Positions 18,834 to 29,539 of a DNA stretch of 64,000 bases are shown one piece after another. The notes under the pieces are model-generated. The model saw only the letters and a list, made by a program, of their open reading frames with translations. It was not told where the DNA came from and ran no database searches. Both the position numbers and the translations under genes were made by a program. Numbering within the stretch: the stretch's first letter is position 1; the number at the start of each line of letters is the position of its first letter. This DNA is from Septoria linicola (taxonomy: Eukaryota; Ascomycota; Dothideomycetes; Mycosphaerellales; Mycosphaerellaceae), in NCBI GenBank assembly GCA_024114885.1, contig CP099418.1, forward strand, positions 4,898,001 through 4,962,000, read 5' to 3'.

Positions 18834-19970
18834 ATGAAGCTGCTCTATCTCCTGCCGGCACTCCTCCGAGAGACTCTCGCATATACCGCTCTGTCTGAGG
18901 CGACTTTGAATTCCCTTCCGCTGCCTGGAAACGACTTCGACATCAACAATGGCGCCCTGCTTTCCCCGATCCTCATTCCTCGCGTTCCAGGCACGGCAGG
19001 CTCGACAGCAGTTCTGAACCATTTTGTCGACTATTTCAGCACAAAGCTACCCAAATGGAAGCTGTCCTTCCAGAACAGTTCATCAACGACTCCCACGTCA
19101 AGAGGCGCAAAGGTTCCCTTTGTCAATCTGATTGCGACTCGAGATCCTCCGTGGGCTGAAGGCGAAGGAGATGTGGGCAGATTGGCCTTGGTCGCACATT
19201 ACGACTCGAAACTCACGCCGAAAGGATTCATTGGCGCAACGGACTCTGCTGCTCCTTGCGCAATGCTCATGCATGCTGCACGCAGTATCGACGACGCTCT
19301 GACCAAGAAGTGGGAGAAAGAACAGGCCGAGGAGACTTACAAGGACTACGGCGCGTTGGAAGGCTACACAGGTGTCCAGATCCTGTTGCTAGACGGCGAG
19401 GAGGCCTTCCAGCAGTGGACACATACCGACTCGCTCTACGGGGCACGGAGTCTGGCAGAAGAGTGGGAGACGACACAATTCGCCGCCATGTCCAACTATC
19501 ACAATCCTTTACGCACAATCGATCTGTTTGTGCTTCTGGACTTGCTTGGTAGTGCAGGTCCCAAAGTCCCGTCCTACTTCAAGACGACTCACTGGGCATA
19601 TCAGAAGATGGCGGATGTTGAGGCTCGGCTGCGAAAAGCAGGCGTGTTCAAGAGCACGGGCAGAGGACCTTTTCTGAATGAAGCGCACAAAAATGAAGCC
19701 GATCACTGGAGTGGAGGTTACGTGGAAGACGACCATGTGCCGTTCATGCAGAGAGGCGTTGACATTCTGCACATCATTACGAGCCCTTTCCCGGCTGTGT
19801 GGCATACGATGAACGATGATGGAGAACATTTGGACATTCCGACTGTACAGGACTGGGCCATGTTGACGACGGCTTTTGCTGCAGAGTGGCTCGATTTGGA
19901 AGGCTTCTTTGAGATGAAGAGAGCTGTGCCTGGGACAGGCGGGGCAGTGAAAGAGCGGGATGAGTTGTGA
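18834..19970 (+). CDS. Glutaminyl-peptide cyclotransferase (M28-type), ER-retained form
   Basis: Zinc-dependent glutaminyl cyclase of the M28 fold, which turns N-terminal Gln/Glu into pyroglutamate on secretory proteins. 378 residues, single exon, with an N-terminal signal sequence (MKLLYLLPALL...). The conserved signatures are present: VAHYDSK, the first zinc-ligand region GATDSAAPCAML, LLLDGEEAF with the catalytic and ligand Glu pair, the DDHVPFMQRGV loop, and the ligand His in WHTMNDDGEHLD. The C terminus is KERDEL, so the last four residues are RDEL, a variant of the KDEL/HDEL retrieval signal. This suggests residence in the ER lumen rather than secretion. Confidence 0.92.
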   Translation: MKLLYLLPALLRETLAYTALSEATLNSLPLPGNDFDINNGALLSPILIPRVPGTAGSTAVLNHFVDYFSTKLPKWKLSFQNSSSTTPTSRGAKVPFVNLIATRDPPWAEGEGDVGRLALVAHYDSKLTPKGFIGATDSAAPCAMLMHAARSIDDALTKKWEKEQAEETYKDYGALEGYTGVQILLLDGEEAFQQWTHTDSLYGARSLAEEWETTQFAAMSNYHNPLRTIDLFVLLDLLGSAGPKVPSYFKTTHWAYQKMADVEARLRKAGVFKSTGRGPFLNEAHKNEADHWSGGYVEDDHVPFMQRGVDILHIITSPFPAVWHTMNDDGEHLDIPTVQDWAMLTTAFAAEWLDLEGFFEMKRAVPGTGGAVKERDEL

Positions 19971-20443
19971 GTCCAGCGTCGGCGACACCAATATGGTGCC
20001 GTGAATCCTCCTGTGTTAATCACCATGCTGATATAGAGATAGAGATAGTGATACCATGACATGATAGCGATTTTGAAGACATACATTTTGAGTGCAGATT
20101 GTTCAGGAACGAAAGCTTGGCAGGAATGTAAGTGAAGCCCACCTCCACCTCTGACTTTTGGTCGCAACCACAACGATCAGCGCGATTACAAAGAGACATA
20201 CGCACTACCAAGTGCACAGAGCTATAAAACGTCTGCATTCTCAGTAGTCTTGTCCTCGATGCGGAGGAAAGAGAATTCCACGATGTTGACACCAGCACAC
20301 CATGACTTCCGCATCCGGCACACTCGATCAAAGAGCCCGAATTTCTTTGACAACATTCAGCAAGATGGCGATCTCATCTCTGATAGCTTCAACCAAACAG
20401 CAAACCACTGCGAAGCTGCGGAAGGCAGTTCTAGGTGTCAAGC
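19971..20443. other. Intergenic region, about 0.47 kb
   Basis: Carries the 3' flank of the cyclase gene and the leader of the large single-exon gene, both on the plus strand. Includes a short GATATAGAGATAGAGATAG run near 20030-20048. No gene seen. Confidence 0.5.
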
Positions 20444-23400
20444 ATGGCACCGAAACGCAAGCCTTCAGTCACTTCTTCGGCTTCTCAAGCACTACCAGCT
20501 CGCAAACAGCAGAAGCGTGTCTTGATAGTGCCCCACCCTACAGACTCTCCAACACGCACGCCGTTTTGGCAGAATCTGCGATCAACGCCACAGCATCCTC
20601 AGCCACTCTCGCCAGCAGATCGACAACGGAAGGCATCGACTACCAGTAATGCGATAGGCCTTACAGCAGAGGACGTTGTGGCAGCTGACGAGCCGGCCAT
20701 TTCTCCTGGTCGAGTGTACAAGCGCCCCTCAGCTCGCGCACGAGCAGCCAGTGTCCCAGTTCCAAGGTTCTCTAAACGCAGCCCTCAGACCCCAGAAGAG
20801 TTCCGCAACGATCTTTCGCCACGCGAACTCCGTGCTTTCAGAAAGTATCGTTATGCAATTGCGCAGGTTGGCCGCGACCCCGGACGCGCCAGTCCAATCA
20901 AACCGCGCTTTCCCGGAGGTATCGGTCACGCCGACAAGTTCGTGGTCACACCACGCCGAAAGTCTCCTGTGGTACTGAAGAGGCCGGAAGGCTTTGAGAC
21001 CGTGTGGAAGAAAGGCAAGGGCAGGGATGTGAGTAGACGTGGTAAGCTTAGTGCTGGTCTGTTTCAAGAGGAAGGCAGCAAGGAAAAGGATGAGTGGCAC
21101 AAGCGCGGTGAGCTCGTGAAGATCGGACTCGGTCCAAGTGTTGCTGTGAGAGGCGACAAGAACGATGTAGTCGAGGTCGAGAACGAGGACGAGGACGACA
21201 GCTGGGAGTCTGGAGAAGAATACGACGACCACAACGATGTGGACTGGTTCGAGTCGGAAGAAGGAGAGACCTCACAGACTTCCTCCTTCTCTGACTCCTC
21301 GGATGAAGCCGATGCCCTCACGCCTCTTGCTGAAGACAACAAAGAGCGAGACGTGCCCATCGCTGACGAAGGTGACGATTTGAGCTCTTCGTCAAATGAG
21401 TCGGATCTGTTCGTCAGTCAGCGAGGTCGAAGGAACACCGTCACATCCGGCTACCTTGGCGATGCAGAGCTCACACCTCGAGTACACTTTGAAGATGACG
21501 AGGAGAAGGAAGATGATGATGTCTCATCTCCCCAAGAAGCCCGCTCATCGTTCGAGACCAAGTGTGGTAATGCACGTGAGGTACCATTCGACGACAACAG
21601 TACAGATGGAGAAGACGAAACCGAACTCCCTCTTCCCATAGCCAAAAGCCAGCGTCCATCCAGCAACCCCATCACTCGATCGCAACGCAGAGTTTCATTC
21701 GCGCCAACACCGTCTTTGTCTTCTCGATCAATTGGCTCTCATCGTCGTGCCAAAATCGACCCTGGACCGCAAGAGTCTAACGAACGAGATGAAGCAGAGG
21801 ACCATATGGCCGATGACCTAATTGCTGGAGATATTGACCTCGAGGACGACGAACTGATTGAACCACGCGAGCCGCTAGCGAACGCTAATCGCGAGCCCCT
21901 GGGTGGCTGGCTTCGCCGACATGGCTCATATCGGTACGATGAAGAGGGTGAATTTCGTTTCCGGTCTGGTGCTCCAAATTTGGGCAGGGTGGCATACCCA
22001 GATATGGAGGAGTACGATCCAAACGATGACCAGCCTGATCCGCATCGTAGCGCTCTCGCTGAGAGGGCGCGCCGCGCGCCCGCACGCGAGGCTCTGGCTT
22101 CACTCCTTCAAGTGCCATCAGGCCCACACCAGTTCATACGGCCTGTTTTGATGCACGACAATCACATGAACGAACACGGTGTGCAGGGGCATTACATTCC
22201 ACGATCGGTCTTTGCCCCAGAACGACTCCGCTTCTATCCAGGTCCGAGGGTCAATGCCGATGTCCGACCACCTCCAGACTGGACTCCTCGGGGTGACGGA
22301 GTCATACGTCTCCCGCCGTTTGAAAATGAGTATATCAGTCATGAAGAGTGGCTCGCGAGGTCGCAGCGTCGACAGGATGAGTTGGAGGCGGAATCTGCTC
22401 GCACTCAGGCGGAGTTTGAGAGAGCTGTTGCTGAAGGTCGTATGCCGCCGCCTCCGCTTTCGAGAAGAGGTGAGCGGGCTGGTCGGCGTACGAGGCCTTC
22501 GCGTCGTGCCAGGTTCTTGCCGGGCGATGCCGAGACAGATAGCGAGGAAGACGGCTCAGCGAGACCAGCACGTCGTGCCAAGATGAATGCTGATGGAGAG
22601 GAAGTCTCTACCGACGATGAAGACGACGAAGAGGATGTCTTTGCACCAGTGAGACAGCAGAGATCGTCTTCGCTTCCTCCGCGTCGTGCTTCGTCGTGGG
22701 TACAACCACAACAGCTGCGCGCTTCAGATCCTGGTCCGTATCAATATGTCGAGAATGAGTACGGTTCATCTGATGAGATGGACATTGACGAGGACCTATC
22801 TGGTGGCAGTAGTGGTCTCCACAGTCCTAACGAAATGTATCTGCACGGCCTCTGGGACTCTGGGCCAGAAGACACTGGAGGCCAAGGTGTTGCTCCACCC
22901 GCTCACATGTACGATGAGGATTCTCCAGACGAGAGCGATGAATCCATGCCAGACTATGAGGACGAGCCATTTCCAGGACTAGACTATGGCGAAGACGATG
23001 CTGCTCCAACACAAGGCAATCTCGGTGAAAACGATGCAGCCGACTACCTTGCGTATCTGGCAGCTAATGCACCCCCTGTGGCTCCGGCGCCTCCTCTTGA
23101 ATTTGGCGACGATTTCTCCCTCGACTGGTATACTGTGGAAAACGCTGATCAGCAAGTTCCTGGTGACCTCGGCGACATCCTGACTGGTGGCGATGATGGA
23201 ACACGTCTGGGCCTACGACTACCTCCTGGTTGTACACCAAGACGTGTCACCGATGACCTCAATGGAAGTGACTACTGGGTCTTTGACACTCCAAATCCAG
23301 CACTGTCGTACAGATCTCTTCCTGCTCCCGCAGTCAGAGGCCCCAATAACGAGCCCTTCAGCATCGACTCAGAGACTGTCTACGATCTGTACGAGCCATA

Positions 23401-26400
23401 CAATTTACCATACCCGGTCCCTTGGCCTGCTCCAGAATGGCACTGGCGAGCTTTAGAGAGAAACATCGGAGCGCGTCTCCCGCCTGGGTGGACTGAGCAT
23501 AGATTTGAAGCTAATGGTGTACACTACTACATCGATCCACAAGGTCAGCATCGCTGGTTCGCGCCTGTGCGGATGCTTCGAGCCCCGGAAATCAATAACA
23601 CGCACGAGTATGCCCCCAATGGGCTGCTTCATCCTCGGAGTGGGTACAATAACAGATATCCAGAAATTACATACCGTCCTGCAGAATTTGCAGCTTTGAT
23701 GGGGTCCGAACTCTACCAGCGGACAGAAGCTGAAGCAGCCGAGGCACTTGCTGCGCATGATGAGCAGGAAGTTGAGCCCATTGTCGACTATGAGGACGAC
23801 GATGATGAACTATACACTGCAAGTCCTCGCCCGAAACGGCCGAGAACTTCAGAACGTGCGCTGGACGGCTCTCCTTCAAAAGTTCCAAAGACTTCACAAG
23901 ATGAAGGCGAGGATGAAGATGATGATGTTCTTGATCCTGACTTCTTCGACTCGGAGCACTACTACTTTGGCACCGACTCGGAAGGGCACGACAGCGAGGC
24001 TGATTCTCAGAGTGATGCCGGCGAGGATGGAGGAGACGAAGAGCCTGCTACGCCCCCGCCAGATGAACTCCCGCCTGCTCCCACACCATCTTTTTCGCCT
24101 CCTTCCGGAGATGGACATGGAGCAGGTGCCGTCGGACCCATCCTCAGTCCTGGACGCGAACTGTACGAGCCGACCAGCCCTAGCCCGACTCTCTCGTATA
24201 CCGGGATGTACGAAGAAGAAGAGCTGGTCAGTCCTACTCCGCCATACTTGTATACTGGAATGTATGATGATTATGATCCAATCAGTCCTACTCCGCCGCC
24301 ATTTTACGGGGGGCAGGATGGGGTTGATGAACCAGGAACAGAGCAAGATCCCATCGAGCTAGGCGATAGTCCGCCGACCTCGCCTGAAATATCAGATGAG
24401 GACGAGGAAGAAGGTGAAGGTGAAGTTACTGGAACCGCAGACAAGCCTATCGTGCTAGGTTCTAGTCTACCGCCATCGTCGCCTTTGCCAGATGATGAGG
24501 AGAGTGGAGCTCAGCAAGGCCCCCGAGAGAGTGTAGATGGCGAAGAAAGTGACGACGACGCTCCTGGTGACGGTGATGAAGGTGCTCCTGGTGATGAGCC
24601 GGAAGAGTCTTCATCGTCTTCTTCGTCTTCATCCTCGAGCTCGTCCCATGATTCTGATGACGATGAAGATGATGATGAGGAAGGAGGCGAAGGCGACGCT
24701 GCCGATGGAACAGTGCCCACGCCCGAGCCTGAATTGCCTAGTCCAGAAGAAGGTGCGGCCGAAGGCGAGGGCGAGGCTTTAGGCGAGGACGAAGAGACAC
24801 CGATTGACGGCGCACAGGCGACAGAAACAGATGGTCTACAGGCCCCCGAACTGTCACCGTACACACTCGCGTACATTCAAGGGCTAGGCGGCTTGCCTTT
24901 TCCGAATGGCCCACCCCCTGCGCCTCGTCATCCTGACCTGGCGCCAGCTGCCGATGAAGATGGCGATCAAGAGGAGAGCGAGATGGACTGGGTAGACGAA
25001 CGCATCGCTTTGCTAGACGAGATCATCGATCTTGAGCGGATCCAGGGCGACTTGACTCATGACCTTGAAGATGTCCGCCGCGAGCTTGCAGAGACTGAAG
25101 CCGAGCGCGACGAGGACAGAAATGCGCGTGCAGAAGCCTTGGCTCAGCTTGAGCAGTGCGAAGAGCATGGACAGGAACTAGAGACGCTACTCGATGAGAT
25201 CAGTGGCGAGCGTGATGAAGCTAGAGCCGCGCCGGAGCAGGCTCAGACTGATCTGGAACAATGCAAAAAGCATCGAAAAGGCCTGGAGCGACAATTGGAA
25301 GACATTATTCGCGAGCGGGACGATGCGCTAGAGGACGTCGCTGGCTTGCAAGATCAAATCGAAGGCCTGAATGATGATGTCGCTGAGCTGAACGAGCGAC
25401 TCGCTGCGGCTGAGGCTCGGATCGAAGAGCGAGGCCAGCACATCATCTATCTCGAAGACCAGCTTGCTGGGGCTCTAGATGGCGCTGGTACTTCCCCAAG
25501 CCCACCTGGGATCAGTCCAGATTGGACAACTCCAGAGAATAGGCTGATAGTCAGCGAACAAAACAATGAGAAACTGCGCGAGGAGTTGAAAGAGTGCCAC
25601 GAGCATGGAAAACAGTTGCAGAAGGAGTTGACCACTGTCACGCAAGCGCGGGATGACATTCGAGACGCGTATCATAATACGTGGCCTGAGATCCCGGCCC
25701 TGAGGCTTCGCAACGAAGACCTCCAGAACAAGCTCGCTGACAGTCTCGAAAGGGAGAAGGCTCTTCGAAAGGCTGGTGCTGCAGGCGTGCCGGATGAGTG
25801 TCGCAAGAAGTGCGAGAAGCTACAAGCTAAGCTTAAGGAAGTGCAGAAGGACCTCGACCGAGAATCAGGTCTTAGAAAAGCGATAGAGGGCAAGTATATG
25901 CGTTTTGAGCAGGAAATCGACGGAATCAGAGCCGAGACCGAGGAATGGAAGGACAACTACGATGATACTAAGGCACGACTCGTCCAAGCCCAGGACACGC
26001 TCAAAAAGGCGCAGAAAGCTCTGAAGAAAGTACCATCGAAGCCAGGCAGCGCTTCCCTTGGTCCTGACGACTGTGAAGGCCGCTGTCAGCGTGCAGAGAA
26101 ACGCATGTGGGACGCCGAAGCGCTACGTCAAAAGCTCGAGGAGCAGTACAAGAAGCTCGTCGCAGAGTCCGACAAAGCACGAGAAGACCTTCAATGGCAA
26201 CTTGACGCATCAAAGTCCGCTCTACGAACTGCACAGAACTTGCTCGCTGCTACAGAAGGCACGACTGGCAGCGGAAGTACTATCGACGCTCGCATCGCTG
26301 CTCTGACAGCCGAAGTTGAGGATGCAAAGGACTTAAATAGGACGCTTGAGAAGGCACTTGAGACCGATCGCGCAACAATACAGGACGTCAAAGCTTTGGC

Positions 26401-27196
26401 GAGGAAGAAGGCAGATGAGGCTGCTGATTTGCAGAAACGTCTTGAGCAGTGTGAGAAACATGGCAAGGCGCTGCAGAAGAAGCTCGATGCTGGGGCTGGG
26501 AAGAAGACTCCAGTTAAGCCTGCAGCTGGCAAGACGCCAACGCCTGAGCCTAAGCCGACGCCTAAGCCAAGTGGACCTGGAAGTCGAGGCGGCAGAAGCG
26601 GTGGACGTGGCGGTAGAAGAGGCAGAGGCGGACGTGATGGAGGGCGTGGTGGAATCTCGAAGGAACCCGTCTGGAGCAGGTTGCCCGATGGGCGCTTGAC
26701 CAAAGTCTACCCCGAGGACGCAGCTACTGAGCCAGAGTCCGACAAAGACGAAGTAGAGACCGAAGAAGCAGCAAAGGACCCTACCGCAGACTCAGATGAC
26801 CTCTCCTCCGAACCCGACGAGACGCTCATAGCAGCAACAAAATCCTCCCGCCGCGCCAAAGGCGGTCTCTCATCACCACACTCTGATCGCTTCTCCCACC
26901 CATCCAATCTGCAACCAACCCAATCCCGCCCTCCCCTCGACCCTCGAATCAAACAACTCGAAAAAGACCTTCGAACGGCAACAGTTCGCAGGAATAGAAT
27001 CCTGAAATGGCATAATCATGAACATGATGCGCATTTGACTTTGAGAATGGAGTTTGATGCGTTGATGGAGGAGAATGGACGGCTCAAAAGAGGGAGGGAG
27101 GCGTTGGTGAGGGAAATGGAGGGGTTGGTGGAGGTTATTGAGGGTGAGCATGAGCAAGGAAAGGGGAGGAAGAGGAAGCGGGGTGCGGAGTTTTGA
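20444..27196 (+). CDS. Giant acidic WW / coiled-coil / RGG protein, function unknown
   Basis: One uninterrupted 6.75-kb frame encoding 2250 residues from the ATG at 20444 (the frame opens three codons earlier at a GTG). The N terminus is basic (MAPKRKP, KQQKRV), followed by long Asp/Glu/Ser-rich tracts. A WW-like domain lies at about 1011-1042 (LPPGWTEHRF ... HYYIDPQ ... RWFAP), with a poorer LPPGC copy near 924-952. Short SPTPPYLYTGMY-type repeats lie near 1243-1288 and a poly-Ser run near 1390. A coiled coil of about 500 residues (1513-2012) contains a recurring (E/K)(Q/E)C-x-x-H motif. An RGG-rich box follows near 2046-2072, then a final basic coil. The composition suggests a nuclear scaffold or RNA-binding protein; no named family recognised. 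Confidence 0.8.
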   Translation: MAPKRKPSVTSSASQALPARKQQKRVLIVPHPTDSPTRTPFWQNLRSTPQHPQPLSPADRQRKASTTSNAIGLTAEDVVAADEPAISPGRVYKRPSARARAASVPVPRFSKRSPQTPEEFRNDLSPRELRAFRKYRYAIAQVGRDPGRASPIKPRFPGGIGHADKFVVTPRRKSPVVLKRPEGFETVWKKGKGRDVSRRGKLSAGLFQEEGSKEKDEWHKRGELVKIGLGPSVAVRGDKNDVVEVENEDEDDSWESGEEYDDHNDVDWFESEEGETSQTSSFSDSSDEADALTPLAEDNKERDVPIADEGDDLSSSSNESDLFVSQRGRRNTVTSGYLGDAELTPRVHFEDDEEKEDDDVSSPQEARSSFETKCGNAREVPFDDNSTDGEDETELPLPIAKSQRPSSNPITRSQRRVSFAPTPSLSSRSIGSHRRAKIDPGPQESNERDEAEDHMADDLIAGDIDLEDDELIEPREPLANANREPLGGWLRRHGSYRYDEEGEFRFRSGAPNLGRVAYPDMEEYDPNDDQPDPHRSALAERARRAPAREALASLLQVPSGPHQFIRPVLMHDNHMNEHGVQGHYIPRSVFAPERLRFYPGPRVNADVRPPPDWTPRGDGVIRLPPFENEYISHEEWLARSQRRQDELEAESARTQAEFERAVAEGRMPPPPLSRRGERAGRRTRPSRRARFLPGDAETDSEEDGSARPARRAKMNADGEEVSTDDEDDEEDVFAPVRQQRSSSLPPRRASSWVQPQQLRASDPGPYQYVENEYGSSDEMDIDEDLSGGSSGLHSPNEMYLHGLWDSGPEDTGGQGVAPPAHMYDEDSPDESDESMPDYEDEPFPGLDYGEDDAAPTQGNLGENDAADYLAYLAANAPPVAPAPPLEFGDDFSLDWYTVENADQQVPGDLGDILTGGDDGTRLGLRLPPGCTPRRVTDDLNGSDYWVFDTPNPALSYRSLPAPAVRGPNNEPFSIDSETVYDLYEPYNLPYPVPWPAPEWHWRALERNIGARLPPGWTEHRFEANGVHYYIDPQGQHRWFAPVRMLRAPEINNTHEYAPNGLLHPRSGYNNRYPEITYRPAEFAALMGSELYQRTEAEAAEALAAHDEQEVEPIVDYEDDDDELYTASPRPKRPRTSERALDGSPSKVPKTSQDEGEDEDDDVLDPDFFDSEHYYFGTDSEGHDSEADSQSDAGEDGGDEEPATPPPDELPPAPTPSFSPPSGDGHGAGAVGPILSPGRELYEPTSPSPTLSYTGMYEEEELVSPTPPYLYTGMYDDYDPISPTPPPFYGGQDGVDEPGTEQDPIELGDSPPTSPEISDEDEEEGEGEVTGTADKPIVLGSSLPPSSPLPDDEESGAQQGPRESVDGEESDDDAPGDGDEGAPGDEPEESSSSSSSSSSSSSHDSDDDEDDDEEGGEGDAADGTVPTPEPELPSPEEGAAEGEGEALGEDEETPIDGAQATETDGLQAPELSPYTLAYIQGLGGLPFPNGPPPAPRHPDLAPAADEDGDQEESEMDWVDERIALLDEIIDLERIQGDLTHDLEDVRRELAETEAERDEDRNARAEALAQLEQCEEHGQELETLLDEISGERDEARAAPEQAQTDLEQCKKHRKGLERQLEDIIRERDDALEDVAGLQDQIEGLNDDVAELNERLAAAEARIEERGQHIIYLEDQLAGALDGAGTSPSPPGISPDWTTPENRLIVSEQNNEKLREELKECHEHGKQLQKELTTVTQARDDIRDAYHNTWPEIPALRLRNEDLQNKLADSLEREKALRKAGAAGVPDECRKKCEKLQAKLKEVQKDLDRESGLRKAIEGKYMRFEQEIDGIRAETEEWKDNYDDTKARLVQAQDTLKKAQKALKKVPSKPGSASLGPDDCEGRCQRAEKRMWDAEALRQKLEEQYKKLVAESDKAREDLQWQLDASKSALRTAQNLLAATEGTTGSGSTIDARIAALTAEVEDAKDLNRTLEKALETDRATIQDVKALARKKADEAADLQKRLEQCEKHGKALQKKLDAGAGKKTPVKPAAGKTPTPEPKPTPKPSGPGSRGGRSGGRGGRRGRGGRDGGRGGISKEPVWSRLPDGRLTKVYPEDAATEPESDKDEVETEEAAKDPTADSDDLSSEPDETLIAATKSSRRAKGGLSSPHSDRFSHPSNLQPTQSRPPLDPRIKQLEKDLRTATVRRNRILKWHNHEHDAHLTLRMEFDALMEENGRLKRGREALVREMEGLVEVIEGEHEQGKGRKRKRGAEF

Positions 27197-27488
27197 TGAG
27201 GAGGATGGTTTGGTGAAATGTTTGTAGTTTTGGTATTTGGAGTTGGGATTTAGTATTTGATCTTGATAGTACTCGTTCATCATTCTTGAAGCTGCTTCTC
27301 TCACTTTACCATAGGGACATGAATAGTGACCCAGTCGTTGATGTCGGATTCTCTGATGGATCTTGCTTCCGCGTCTGGCGAGGACAAAGATGCCGAAGCA
27401 TGCGAACATAAGCTGGCCTTTTCTCTCCCTTACATTGACCTTCTGACTGTATCTGCGTCTCGATTTTCAAAAATCGCCAACCGCAAGT

Positions 27489-29394
27489 ATGGCGCCCAAG
27501 AGAGCAGTCCCAAGTCGTGGTGTCACAACCCGTGCAAGCAAGCGCCGCGCCACTACTGCCAAAGCTCTTCATCCGATCATCGCAAACGCGGCCGTCAAGC
27601 TACAAGAGGAGCAAGGCCTGAAGGCGGCAAGGCTCGCCAAGTATCGTGAACAGGACGAAGAAATCTACCACATATTCAGCAAGCTACCTGCCGATCACTA
27701 GGCGGCAGTACTTGGCAATCTGACTCGTCAGGATGGTCTTGAGTCGGAACTCCGGATCTACTACCCTCTTGAGAGATTCTACAGCAGCAAGGATTGATTC
27801 TTCTTTCTTCCGAACAATGTGGTCAAAGTACAGTCCGAGCGCGAAAAAGATGCCTTGGCCACACGTCGAAAAGAAGATTTCGGGGAGGAATACCTCGTCC
27901 TGTTACTGGTGTACCAGCACTTGTCGGCGGAGGAGAAAAAGTACTTGAATGCGTTTCCGATCAAGACGCAGATTCGCTGGCTGATTGATCTTGGTGCTGA
28001 CTTGTCTGAGCTCGATGTCGATGATGATGAGGAAAACGATGAGGGAGAGAATGATCACGAATGGCTTCAGCAATATCTACAGATAGTCAGTGGTGCTTCC
28101 GGGGCTGAGGCGCAGGACCTGGCTGTGCTTGGGGAACACGGTCTCTCGGAAGACCTGAAGGACTATGAGGCGTTGGCGATCAGCGAAGCCGTAAGAGGGA
28201 CCAGCAATCAGAGGAAGTTGTACCCGATCGAGGGATTGTATGAATCCCTGGCGGAAAGAATGGAGATTTGTCGTCATGAGAAGCAAGAGCTCCTGTCAAC
28301 CCTGATGGAGCGAGCGCGGGAGGCTGAGGCTTACCACGAATTGGAAGCAGCAGAGCGGACTTGGCTCGAGCAACAACGACGAGAGAGAGTTGAGAAGCTC
28401 CAGGACAAGGAGGAATCTCTGCTTTATCTTGTCATGCAGGGTGCTTGCCCACATGTCAAGGGCAAGTGGAGGCACAATCCGTCTGGGTGCTCTTTCAAAG
28501 TTCGGAATCTCGGAGATGACACGAGATTGTTCAGCGTTCAGCATCTCGTTGAGAGCGGCAAGTGGTCCTTATATGGACATCAGTACCGGAACTGAGGCGT
28601 GTCGCTGCGGCAGGACTGATCGTCATGGACACCCAAACAAGGACGCAAAGCTTGGTTGGTGGGTGCATGGGATTGCCACAGCCAAGCCTAGACCAAGTCA
28701 CGAGGAACCGAAGCCGAAGAAAGACACCAGAGACCTGCAGAACCAATCGCTCGAGAGATGTGGACTCACCTATGTCTTCATGCAAAACGAATGCCCACAT
28801 GGCAAGAGGTGCAGACATATCCCTAAGGACTGTTCTCTGCTGTGGAACGGAGATGATCCGAAAGCTATGGCCGCGGGCAACCTAATGTTCCAGGTCAGAA
28901 AGAAGGACTTGGACGATCCGACCGTGGACATCAGCGCTGGTACTCCAGCATGTAGATGTGAAAAGACCGAATGGCATTGCCATGAACCAGTAAGAGGACC
29001 CGGCTGGTGGGAAAGCACGAACCCTCTCGACTGGTCCGGGGGCGAGAGGCAATTCATGACCGGAGGGCTGGAAGATTCGGGAGAAGCGAACGTTACCAAA
29101 GATACTCGCGTGCTGCAGGAGGAGTTGCTCAACAGGTGCGGATTCACCTATGTCTTCATGAACAACGACTGCCCGCAACGCAATCGATGCAAACACGGGC
29201 CAACGCATTGTCCGTGGCTGGAGAATCGCGACAAGCCTGAAGCAATTGCAGCAGGTCAACTTATGTTCAGAGTGGACAAGAGGGCCTTGGAGCATCCTTC
29301 TATCGACATTAGCACCGCGACTCCGGCCTGTAAGTGCGGGAAGACCGAGTACCATGGCCATGGTGTCATCAAGGGAAGCGGCTGGTGGAAATAG
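27489..29394 (+). pseudogene. Decayed gene for a triple-repeat Cys/His protein
   Basis: From MAPKRAVPSRGVTTRASKRR the frame stops at TAG (27699-27701). In the same frame sequence resumes, meets TGA (27795-27797) and then runs open to 28595. Near 28540-28570 coding character moves to the next frame, which runs to 29394. Across the breaks the product would be about 630 residues: a basic N terminus, an acidic helical middle, and three C-terminal repeats of roughly 120 residues. Each repeat has a first Cys/His cluster (CPHVKGKWRHNPSGC, CPHGKRCRHIPKDC, CPQRNRCKHGPTHC) and a second (ACRCGRTDRHGH, ACRCEKTEWHCH, ACKCGKTEYHGH). The pattern suggests zinc binding; no family recognised. It sits about 100 bp from a RIP-mutated transposon. 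Confidence 0.6.
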
Positions 29395-29497
29395 AGTAGG
29401 CCTCGTGGTACTGTCGATTAGTCGTGGATGGTGGTTGGGAGGTGTTGGGGCTCGCGTTTTCGGTTACAAGTAGTTTCGGTGTCTCATTTGTACTGTA

Positions 29498-29539
29498 GAA
29501 GTCATCCCCGCGTAACGCTCAGACCACGTAACGCTCAAA
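29498..29539 (+). repeat. Left terminal inverted repeat
   Basis: About 42 bp matching the reverse complement of 31592-31633; the first 23 positions are identical. Confidence 0.9.
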
